DNA of 64,000 bases from Armigeres subalbatus (lineage: Eukaryota > Arthropoda > Insecta > Diptera > Culicidae). The position numbers were made by a program, and so were the translations under genes. Below the pieces are notes generated by a model. It was not told where the DNA came from, searched no databases, and saw only the letters and a list, made by a program, of their open reading frames with translations. Position 1 is the stretch's first letter, and the number at the start of each line of letters is the position of its first letter. Location of the stretch: NCBI RefSeq assembly GCF_024139115.2, contig NC_085140.1, forward strand, positions 292,607,293 through 292,671,292, written 5' to 3'. Of this stretch, positions 46,178 through 55,759 are shown piece by piece.

Positions 46178-46600
46178 CTGCAAAATTGAGCCGAACGGAA
46201 AAAAGCGAATTAATACATGAAATATTAAAGATACGTGCATCAGGAAATATCAATATTCATTTGTCTGGATTAAATAATTTTTCCAGCATCAGAATCAAAC
46301 TCTCCCATTCGACAAACTTTATCCACGATCGAAGTTCATCGCCCAGGACGCACTTCATCTAGCAGTCTAGCACTTTGGAAGCCCTTAGAGCCCCTTAAAG
46401 CACAATCGAGACCTTCCTGCTTGCGATTAACATTTGTTCTGGTCCTGTGTTTCCTAGCAAGAGCTTCCAGTCTGTGCTTTCAGGCCAGTACGGTTTACAT
46501 ATGAACATTGCAATCTCTGTAGACATTTCCTCCAACAATAGATGTTAGGTCAGTAGCCATTCGGCACGCAACATCCCACCCACTGTTCCACCTCACTACC
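46178..46600. other. Upstream intron or flank, no gene seen
   Basis: I looked for the missing N-terminal myosin exon here and saw no candidate. Confidence 0.35.
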
Positions 46601-46930
46601 CATGATACAATGCATCAAGCAATCTGAGCTGCGAACATGTATCGTTAGAGAACTGTGAGAATCTGGAAGAAATCGCCTATTGTATCAAGGCTCAATCCCG
46701 AGGTTTCTACATAGTTGCTGTATACATTCCACCAAAGTCTAGTGTAGAGCTTTACTCAGCTCACGTCAACGCAATGTAGCACGTAGCGGAGCGAGCAACA
46801 GAGGTTGATGTTGTTCTGTCGATTGAGGATTTCAATATTCCGAATTTGGGTTGGCAACTAGACCACGAAAAAAATGGAAACCAACGCTGTCGAACATTTC
46901 TACTAAAAACGAAAGGACACTTCATGAAAA
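46600..46930 (+). pseudogene. LINE endonuclease fragment
   Basis: Reads LEEIAYCIKAQSRGFYIVAV, then YIPPKSSVELYSAHVNAM, a stop, then VDVVLSIEDFNIPNLGWQLD. The IPPKS..ELY and DFN.P.L.W motifs are those of APE-type endonucleases of CR1-like LINEs. RT of the same type appears at 47560-47716. Confidence 0.6.
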
Positions 46931-47012
46931 TTTATTCGTGATGGACATTAGGGTAGCTCAAATTAGTATGGGAAAAACTTTTTTCATTTTTTTGATGGGC
47001 CGCCATCTTATT

Positions 47013-47402
47013 CGGTTCTATTTGAAGCCCTGATGCTCTGGACAAAATTTCAGCCAAATCGGTCAACGTTTGGGTGGTGCTAAACTCGTTGGAATTTTAT
47101 AAGCAAAAATGTATGCAGAAACATCAAAAAACAGTGAATTGCAGTTCGACGGCACAACTTACGATGAAGAACTATGATACTCATTCAGATCTTGAAGAAT
47201 TTAATACAGAATGTTATGCAGAAAACCGCGAGAAGATGAACTTGTTCTTGATCGTAAATTGTGCCGTCCAACTGCAAATCACTGTTTTCAGATGTTTCTG
47301 CATACATTTTTCCATATAAACTTCCAATGAGTTTAGCACCGGCCAAACGTTGACCGCTTTGGTTGAAATTTTGTCCAGAGCATCAGGGCACCAAATAGAA
47401 CC
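47013..47402. mobile_element. 390-bp foldback element
   Basis: Arms of about 140 bp: left ggttctatttgaagccctga to gcagttcgacggcacaa, right is its reverse complement with few differences. A flanking tagctcaaattagtatggga (46954) resembles the left end of the 15998 element, so the true element may begin near 46950. It sits between two parts of a decayed LINE. Confidence 0.7.
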
Positions 47403-47559
47403 TTTTTTTAAATTTCTTTATTAACGTGATTAATCATCACGCTCAAGTCGTTCACGAATATCAGAAGAAAGATATACACATGGAAAATGATGATTTTCGA
47501 CCGGAAGCAAAAGTGAAGAAGGTGAGATTTCCTCGATTAAGCTTTCTCGAGCAGACGTC

Positions 47560-47716
47560 TTCAAATTTTATCTTCAGTAAATTCGATTGTAAGGCTATGC
47601 AGGAAGATATCGACAATATGGTTGTATGGTGTGACAAAAAAGGCATGCGATTCAACGATAAAAAATGCATCGTCATAAAATTCTTAAGAAAAGTCATTTA
47701 CACCACGAGTACTTAA
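47560..47716 (+). pseudogene. LINE RT fragment
   Basis: KFDCKAMQEDIDNMVVWCDK then KGMRFNDKKCIVIKFLRK matches the 'LQ.DID....W...N.M..N..KC..I.F.R' block that follows the catalytic box in CR1-type LINEs. Upstream RT motifs are absent. Confidence 0.55.
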
Positions 47717-47931
47717 TGGGAAACATCACATGAATAGGGCAAAATCAACTGGTGATCCATGAATAACTATAAGATCCTAGCTCAGGTTCACGGACCACAT
47801 AAGGGCAATACCTTTAACTTAACTGCTCACTAGTGCCTAGTAGTATCCTTGGATATGCTGCCCCCTTATGGTGCCCTTTCTTTATTAAACATCGCATATT
47901 ATCTCCATCAAACGTGACAATAGTGGCCCTG

Positions 47932-47947
47932 GAAAGAGCCGATTTAT
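47932..47947 (-). other. Histone stem-loop-like motif (decayed)
   Basis: On the minus strand GGCTCTTTCCAGGGCC, one change from the metazoan histone 3' stem-loop pattern. Followed (in plus order) by gatttattttcaataatgc, as at 53240-53280. Confidence 0.35.
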
Positions 47948-47959
47948 TTTCAATAATGC

Positions 47960-48097
47960 TAGACCAACATTTGAAAAGGGCGTAACAGCCAAAATTTATT
48001 CCTTCTGATTCTTTGTCCACATATATAGCTTTATATGTGGACGAAGAATCAGAAAGAATAAATTTTGGCTGTTACGCCCTTTTTAAATGTTGGTCTA
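47960..48097. mobile_element. 138-bp near-perfect palindrome
   Basis: tagaccaacatttgaaaagg ... gtccacatata, loop tagctt, then the reverse complement back to tggtcta, with about 4 mismatches per arm. TA can be taken as target duplication. Family copy at 41376. This would extrude as a cruciform or, transcribed, fold as a long hairpin. Confidence 0.82.
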
Positions 48098-48099
48098 GA

Positions 48100-48627
48100 A
48101 TGTTCTTTTCCAATCATTAACAGCAATGAAACCAAAATCAGAATCTTTAGATTAAATTACTTCATTGCTACTGACGTCGTCCATATGTATAATTTTTTGC
48201 AGCGTCTCCCTGGCCGAACACTTGCTATTCTGCTGCCGACGGCATCTTTCTGCCATCGCCAAGAGATTTTGCTTTGCACTTTGGAAAGAATCTGTATCGA
48301 CTCATCCTTTTCTTCTATAAAATGTTGTTTATGAAAAGAACTAGGGGAAAATACATATTCTTGGCAGTCTAAGACATTCGCCAAATTGAATGATAAAAAT
48401 AATGAATAATTACACTAAAACACAGGTATAGTTCAACTAGTATACATTCGTATGCTCTTCCTTTGATGATTGGTGTTCACATAATATAATATCTTTTACC
48501 ACAAACTTAGTAAATTTAATATAAAGTAACAGGTCAACGTTTCTTCTATTGGCATAGCAATTTCTATTATCAGCAATGATTTTGCTCCCTTCAGCAACTA
48601 GACATGGAAGTAGAAAACTAGTAATGT
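48100..48627. other. Repeat-like spacer related to 52600-53060
   Basis: tttccaatcattaacagcaatg, cattgctactgacgtcg, and gcagcgtctccctggccgaa recur in diverged form at 52630-52760 and 52960-53040. No ORF supported. Confidence 0.4.
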
Positions 48628-48783
48628 ATGGTCCAATGCACCGAGTTCATCATTGACGTTTGAGACGGGCGCTGTTTACTAAGAATGAATACTTTTTCAT
48701 TCATCGAGTTCATGCAAGTGTTCATTTTTAGTAAACAGCGCCCGTCTCAAACGTCATTGTGTTCATTCGGTGCATTGGACCAT
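48628..48783. mobile_element. 156-bp palindromic MITE
   Basis: Left atggtccaatgcaccgagtt and right cggtgcattggaccat; arms share acgtttgagacgggcgctgt then ttact. No clear target duplication. Confidence 0.7.
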
Positions 48784-50744
48784 TGGTGCCAGATGCTGGT
48801 TGTTTATATCCTCTAGTAGTAAAATTCATTCATAATAATCGGCCACACGCTCATCTCGCTTCACTCAATTTTGGAAGAAATTTTATTAATTATCAAAACT
48901 GGCTTAAAACAAAACATGAATTTTAGCTTTGGCATCAATTTTATGTCACGTGGAAGATAGGCAAAAACATTTAAACACATTGTAAAACAAATTTTACCCC
49001 TTATGCGGCCAACAAAAAACAGACGTGAATGGCAGATAGGATACCCGTGTACCCAGATATTGACAATTTCATAACTTTTACCATTTTTAACCTATTTGAA
49101 TAATGTTGGCCATTTTGGAGAAGGGAACTTACATACTTTTCGTCCACTGCCAAGATTTACATCTTTTGTCTTTTGTAATGCCTTAGAGTCTTCACGCGTA
49201 AGCAAAAGTCTATCAACCAGTTTCAAATATACAACTTGCTCTTTACGGTCCTTAGATTTGAAGGTCCTTACATGATATGTTTGTTTCATCAAAATAATCA
49301 TGGCACTATGGGGGATCCCCATACAAGCGAGCGGTCAAAAATAAAATTGGACTTTTAAAGTGATTTTCCACTTAGTTTTAGCTGTGTATGGTCGAAATAG
49401 CATGAATATACAATTTCCAACCCCCCCCCCCTTTGGGGATCGTCTATGAATTACGTAATTATTTTTTTCATAGGTTCGATTAACGTGACAAAGCAAACCT
49501 ATTTGGGAAGTTGAAATTTCGTGCGTTTTCTTAAGGAGAAGGAAGGGGCTGTACAAAACTAAGTTCAGCAATTTATGGACATTATGGCGGCGATCATGTT
49601 AAATGACATTAATTTCATGACATTCCGTGATATTTTTTGTTCTCACTCTCATGCCTCACAATTTGTATTTAGAACAATTTGTTTGACAAAGTACTAGGAT
49701 CTGAAGGATCATAAAGCATTAAATGTTAATCAAATAATCAGAATTGAAAATAACTTTTGAAAAAGGGTATTAGCAAATTAGAAATCGCAATCCCATGACA
49801 TTTTACGTGTACAAGTTATTCAAAAATGAGATTAATATATTCTCAAAAATGTGGACATTCATTGTGGAATGTAAGAATGCTCCATTCTTCCGAAAAGCAA
49901 AATTCTTTTAATTTAAATAACAACACTATTTGAATTACTTTTGATTTGTTTTCATGATTTCTACAAGTTATATACAGCATCATTCTTTTCTGTGTCAAGG
50001 TTTAAGTCTTCAATGATATTTTCTTCAATTCCATCAACGATGGAAGATGAGATAAATTCATCTAAAGTATTAGAAGATAAAGAACTTTTGAAAATCTTCA
50101 AATATTACAAAATTACGCATGGCATAAGAATAACTAAGTGAAAAATTTTTTTCCAACGTCTCCTCGTTATCCAAATCGAGCTTAAAATGGATCTGATTCA
50201 TGTAAGGCATGAAGGAAAATGTCAACGTTTGCCTCTTTTGATCATTTTCTTGCATTATGAGTTCTAAATTACTTCAACTGTTTATATTGACTTTCCGCTG
50301 GTTGTTCAGCCAGTGAACCTCAAAGTGTAGATGAGTGAATAAATATTTCCTACCATTAGCCAGACATTCATGAACACTAGCAGGAATTTCATACGCTCCG
50401 TTCTAACTAAGATATTGTTCGTCTTTACTTTTGCAATAAACATGTCGGAATTATTGATTCCAGGAGATTTATAAATATTTACATATTATGAAATCTCATA
50501 TTTAGTTCTCCATCAGTAGCTAATGAATAGCTCAGAAAATTAGGTTTAGAGAATGACTCAAACCACTCAAGCCCCAAACGCATTTCAGCGGAATGGCGAC
50601 GGAAACGGTAAAATTTGACAGGAAATATATGAGCGAACTGTTAAATCCTTCCGTTACCGTTGTGCTGCATTGCATTGGGGTTTTATTCATTTACTCCTTT
50701 GAAAAGTTAATTAAATGAGCTCAAATGGTTATAAATAAAGTCGA
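48784..50744. other. AT-rich spacer, no gene seen
   Basis: 49425-49434 is a poly-C run followed by tttggggatcgtctatgaat then tacgtaatt, a fragment of the 2461-type repeat. Otherwise nothing recognised on either strand. Confidence 0.35.
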
Positions 50745-51060
50745 AGTTATTACCAATAAATGTATTTTGACCATACCCTTTGAGCGCATAGTTCAGTCTG
50801 ACCCATTTTCAATAGGAAACGATGGGACTAGATTTCCCGTCGAATGAAACTTGTTGCGAGAAAATCGGACACAAATAAGTGTCTAAATGGCGATTGCGTT
50901 CTTTTGCGCACATACATACAGACGCGCATGCACACACATACAGACATCACCTCAATTCTTCGCGCTGAGTTAGTTGATATATACCACTAGGGGTCTCCGG
51001 GCCATCTATCAAACATTCGTATTTGGAATGAGCATTAACCTTGGAGTACGAGAGAGGCAA
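50745..51060 (+). repeat. GCCTTTCTCG-family repeat, copy with 3' end
   Basis: Contains ttttcaataggaaacgatgg, cgaatgaaacttgttgcgag, the acatacagacgcgcatgcac (CA)-rich part, acatcacctcaattcttcgc and the right end tacgagagaggcaaaac, which is inverted relative to the gcctttctcgt left end of other copies. Confidence 0.6.
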
Positions 51061-52500
51061 AACACGGTAAAAAACAAATGAAAAAAAATCAGAGTGACTT
51101 AACTCTGTTAATTGCAAATACTGGCAAGAAATTCTTTCGGGACATTTTAGTCGAAGCTTTGTCCTTGATGTGTATCATAAAAGAACCTGGGGATTCCTGA
51201 GGAAAAAAGTTCTTCACTATCAAAGTTGAAAATAGCGTCGTTTTTGGAAAAAATATTGCTTCCGCATTTTTTCAATTTTTTCACAGTGTAACCATTAGTT
51301 TTTGCACACCATTTAAAAGCTTATACAATAACCTTTGTAATGATGTATTAACATTGAAGAAGAAACATTTAAAAAATATTTCAATAAATAGTTGAAAATA
51401 AAATATTTTTTCAGAAAATTTGCTAACTTTTTTACCCATTTCTGACTTTGCCACCTTATATCTTTGGAACTAGTGCACCTAGAGACTTCAAATTCAGAAT
51501 TTCTCTTAATTAGAGTATTGACAATGGAGAGAAAATATTTTAAAATAATTCGGAAGACATGACATTTTCGATTAATGACCGCCCGAAATCCTATAGTGCA
51601 TGGGGGTTGTGTACAACGATGTAAACTATGTAAACCCAAATCTATACACATAAGATTGAGCTGGAGCCACCTTACAGTTTCACAGTTGAGTAATTGATAA
51701 TACCCTAAAAGTAGGCAATTATTTATGGTTGAAATGCGCTATGTAGGAACGGGAATGGTTATGATTTTTTTTATGAGCTTGGAAAGTATTAAAGTTGCAA
51801 AAGGAAAACGGTTCTGTCAGCCACATAAGGCTTAAAATACTACGGTGTGGCTATCACTTTTGATATAATTCATGGTCTGAGTAAAAATCTGAATAGAAGC
51901 ATTTTAAAATAAATGCCAACGCCGGATATTTTGTTCGTAGTTTTGCTAAAATCAAATCACATGGAATTGTGCGTGGTATTCTTTAGCGTGTGTTTGATAT
52001 GCTCACAAACACATTCTCTCGCTCTATTCCGAAGTGCGCTGCTGCCAAAGAAAACGAACAGTCCCAATTTTATTTAGTGAAACATAGAGCAAATATTGGA
52101 TAAATTTGCTATTTGTGGTGATAATCAAGTGGTAATAAAGTGTAAAAAGTAGTGTACGTACCTAATTTTTCGTATCATACACGATAAAGAGAAGAAACAG
52201 GCGATCCAAAAAAGTAAGTAACAGTTTGCTTTTCGTCTGCTGCTTTCTTGGGCGATGCAATAATGGCAAGGATTTCGTAGGTGCAAATTTGTTTCGGTGA
52301 TTAATTCGTCAAATCTTGCTACTTTTACACAAACAACTTATTCAAATGAAAGCCTAGACTTTAAATTGTGTGATTGAATCAAATTTATGTTCATAAATAG
52401 TGCATGTTTGCTGGAAAACGCAAATATTGTTGAGGGTGCCAACAAATGTCGCACCCTGCCAAAGCCGTATTCTACCCTAATCTATTCTCAAAATTTCGCT
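51061..52500. other. AT-rich spacer, no gene seen
   Basis: 51240-51660 is a block with no family I recognise. No myosin exon found. Confidence 0.3.
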
Positions 52501-53420
52501 TTCCCCAACACTAACAGCTACCCAAGCAAAATCAAAATCGTGAGATAACATTTCAGACAACAATACTGTGCTACTGTGAATAAATTTTTCAGGTTCTGAA
52601 AAGAACCGATTGATTTTCAATAATTCGCTATTTCAATCAATAACCGCAACAAAACAAAAAAATCAGAATATTTATGTAGAGAAAATTTCACTTCGCTACT
52701 ACTGACGCCATAAATGCGAAGACATTTATGCAGCATCTCCCTTACAAGCGGTTATAATTCCACTACTGGCGGCATCCTGAACAATTTTTTTTCTCAGCTT
52801 AATCTGCTATTCTATAAAATGGTTGTTTTGAAAATAACCATTTCCGAAAACACGCTTAACGCGGCTGTCGCTGTCGGTATGGAAGGGTAAATAGAACATT
52901 GCATGCAGCGACCCAGCGATAGAGTCGTTATTTTCAATAATTCAATATTCAAAATTTAAAAAAAAAAAAACAGACTGCTACTGACTTCTTCCATACGAAT
53001 AATTTTTGCGTCTCCTTCCGACAAGCACTTGTGAAACAGGGCACTGACTGTACGGATGAGCTTTATCTCTTCCTCACTGCATAGAAATTAGAAAATTGAC
53101 ATTTACTGGCCTTGTTGTTTTCAAACTTCCATGAAGAACGATTCGTTCGTGCAGTGCTGGCAACTTTTTACCGTCGCCGAGCGATTATGATTTGGACTTT
53201 GAGGAAAACTCGTCTAGACTTAACCTTCACTTGAGCCAAATGGTGATTCTGGGGAGAACCGATTTATTTTCAATAATGCGACTTTCCAATCACTAATAGC
53301 ATTCTTGAGAGAAAATTAAATCTTGAGAGAAACTATCAAATCTTTTCTATTCATAAAATGCTGGTTCTGAAAAAGGACGATTTTCATCCTACAATACGCC
53401 TTTTTAATCAGTAACAGCAA
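52500..53420 (-). repeat. Four decayed copies of a histone-stem-loop-bearing repeat
   Basis: Units near 52592, 52820, 53240 and 53355 share ggttctgaaaagaacc-like hairpins followed (plus strand) by gat..attttcaataat.. and ..tcaat.a.taacagcaat. At 52593-52608 the minus strand reads GGTTCTTTTCAGAACC, a perfect match to the histone mRNA 3' stem-loop pattern. No histone coding sequence was recognised beside them. A MITE copy (53037-53156) is nested. Confidence 0.45.
53037..53156. mobile_element. Diverged copy of the 42903-43021 MITE
   Basis: agggcactgactgtacggat at the left and gattcgttcgtgcagtgct at the right, with interior ttgttgttttcaaacttccatgaagaacg related to the 42903 copy. Confidence 0.5.
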
Positions 53421-54034
53421 TCTAATTTTGGTCCGAGACTTGCGTGAAAATTGCACTTGACTTGCTGCTGTGGCTAAGACGCCACCATTTTGAAAAACTT
53501 AAAGGTAGATGAAAAGTGGGTAAAACCGACACCTTAAGTTACTTTATAGCTCCTCAATCTATGAATCAATTTTCCTATCTAAAATTTTCATACAAGCATA
53601 ATTTGACCCTTTATGCATCAGTCTATGAAATCTTATAACAATATTTCTCGAGAAAATTTGATTTCTGATAAAAACGCGAACATTCAAGTTACTATGGTGT
53701 GGGAAAGATCTACACCCTGTGAGGGTGAAAACTGACACATCTAGTCGGGATGGAATCGAGCATAAAAACAATTTCAAAATGAAGTTACAACATAATTGAA
53801 AATGTTTAATAACAGTCTTTTAGATCACTAATATTGATATGAATGTATTCCTTCTAAGTGAAGTTAAACGATTCACAATGATATGGAGATGCTAATATCA
53901 GGGAACTTAAGAGAAGGTTAATACATTCAATATGGCGTACAGTGTTTTTGTTTTAATTTGGTTTAATGCATGAAGCACAAAGCTTCGTGCCACCGACCTG
54001 GTTTCACCCTCCTGGCTAATATCATCTTCCAAAC
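53421..54034. other. Spacer, no gene seen
   Basis: AT-rich; no exon recognised. Confidence 0.3.
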
Positions 54035-54037
54035 TTA

Positions 54038-54172
54038 GGGCGAAGCCAGAGTAAACGCGACGAGCGATGCGACGCGACTCACGTAAAAGAATAACAATCA
54101 TTATCAACAGGCTGTCAAATTGCACTGTCGCGTCGCGTCGCATCGCACGTCGCGTTTACACTGGCGGGCACC
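54038..54172. mobile_element. 135-bp MITE, TTA target duplication
   Basis: Inverted arms share gtaaacgcgacg, gcgatgcgacgcgac. TTA flanks on both sides (54035-54037, 54173-54175). Same PIF/Harbinger-like TWA class as 3012, 21734 and 29279. Confidence 0.7.
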
Positions 54173-54175
54173 TTA

Positions 54176-55204
54176 TACGTACATGTACATGATAGAATTA
54201 GAGGCGAAAGTATAGATTTGACAGTTCCGTAAGGATACGGACGATGAAGAATGTTTTATAGAAGTCGATTTGAAAGCGAGCGGAGGGCAATATTTGTGAT
54301 GGTATAAATTAGCAACCCTATAACCAGAGACCGGCGGAGTGAAAAACTGTTGAATTGGCAACGTATGCAAATGCATGAAATCGTGACAATGATACTGGCA
54401 GCACTTGAATTTTTTGCTTGCTTCTTATGGATGCAAAAAGTAAACAAGGCGAAATGGAACCGCTTTTGACAGTTTTATTGGAAACAAGATGGCGTCTTCG
54501 CCGATCTCTTATTCTAGTATTTCTAGTATAAATCACACGATCTTCCTTCTGCCAAACTCCCGTATGAAGGGGGAGATATTCTCATTTCTCAAAATCTCAG
54601 TATTGTCGCGCTTATCTTTTTCTAGACTTTCGCGGCGGTCTTACTCTCGCAGGCTCGACTGCGAAGGTAGACGTCAAGATAGCCGCCGGGTTAAAAGATA
54701 GGGAAACTTTTCCCTCTCAAAACAAAACCACGTGCTTTTCGCCAAATGACAGCAGTACTCGATTATATTAGTGAGAGGCAACCGGAGTCACTGAGTACAT
54801 GGAGAGTGTGTATCATGACAAGTGCATACGGTGGGTAAGATTTTTATTGACTCTGTCGTGTTTAGTGACTGTTGCGATTACCTGAGAAGCAGCCAGCAGG
54901 ACGCCGCAGTATTCTATATTTTCTCAAGATGCATAATATTAACCCTTTTATGAACCGCTAGAGTCGGCATCATTGCGAATGAATTTTCTGCAGCAACCAC
55001 CTCCCATGACCGCAAACGATGCTGAAGGCTTACCACGGTTTACTAAACCTGTTGTAGCATAATGCTAAAATGTAAATTATCAATAGCAAATATCGGGACT
55101 GATTTGCGATTTGGGCGTAACTTATTCCGTAAACAAACATTGGAAGGCGAATTCATGCTAGAGCAAGCATTTCATGAGAAAACCATACACGCCCGTTTCA
55201 AATC
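54176..55204. other. Spacer, no gene seen
   Basis: 54480-54710 shows a weak inverted similarity (aagatggcgtcttcg / cgcggctatcttgacg) that I could not resolve into an element. Confidence 0.3.
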
Positions 55205-55390
55205 ACTCAGAGGCTGAGTGAAATTGTATTGCCGTCTCTTTTTTTTCTCGCGGAAATCATATTCAATTTTCGTAAAAAGTGGAACTACTCAAATTTCTAT
55301 TTTTCCCACGGAAATTTTACTCAATTTTCGTAAAAAGTGGAACTTCTCAAATTTTGATAAAAGAGAGGCAAAAACCTCTTCGAATCATAA
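55205..55390. repeat. Half-copy of the 26331-26541 MITE with internal duplication
   Basis: cactcagaggctgagtgaaa then ttgtattgccgtctctttt matches one arm of 26331-26541. Inside, a unit of about 57 bp (acggaaat..attcaattttcgtaaaaag..ctcaaattt) is repeated at about 55249 and 55308. Confidence 0.55.
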
Positions 55391-55474
55391 GAGTGAAATC
55401 AGTAATAGAACAAACTCGCTGGTTTCCCCAGCAGTGTTCTATTCACGTTTTTAAAATTTTCAATTAAATGAAAT

Positions 55475-55628
55475 CTCGCTTAACTTTTCAAAAGGATCCA
55501 AGTAACATTTTTTTCATGAATTAATTTGAGTAGGGCAATCAACAGAAAAACATGAAAGCTTTCGATTGCAGTACTCAAATTAATTCATGAAAAAATGTTA
55601 CTTAGGTCCTTTTGAAAAGTTAAGCGAG
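55475..55628. mobile_element. 154-bp palindromic MITE, AAAT duplication
   Basis: Left CTCGCTTAACTTTTCAAAAG and right CTTTTGAAAAGTTAAGCGAG are perfect inverses; arms continue through aagtaacattttttt and catgaattaatttgagta. AAAT is on both sides (55471-55474, 55629-55632). Confidence 0.8.
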
Positions 55629-55644
55629 AAATCATTATGTTGCT

Positions 55645-55685
55645 GCCAAGAAAGGCGCCATAATTGCAAAGTAGATTGATCCGTA
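55645..55685 (-). repeat. GCCTTTCTCG-family fragment, minus orientation
   Basis: Plus strand aagaaaggcgccataattgc then aaagtagattgatcc is the inverse of the family's 5' core. Very diverged. Confidence 0.4.
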
Positions 55686-55759
55686 GATATAATGACGCAT
55701 TCATACACCAAAACAATTGAAAAACATTTGAATCTCGTGATTCATTATTACTACCAGAC

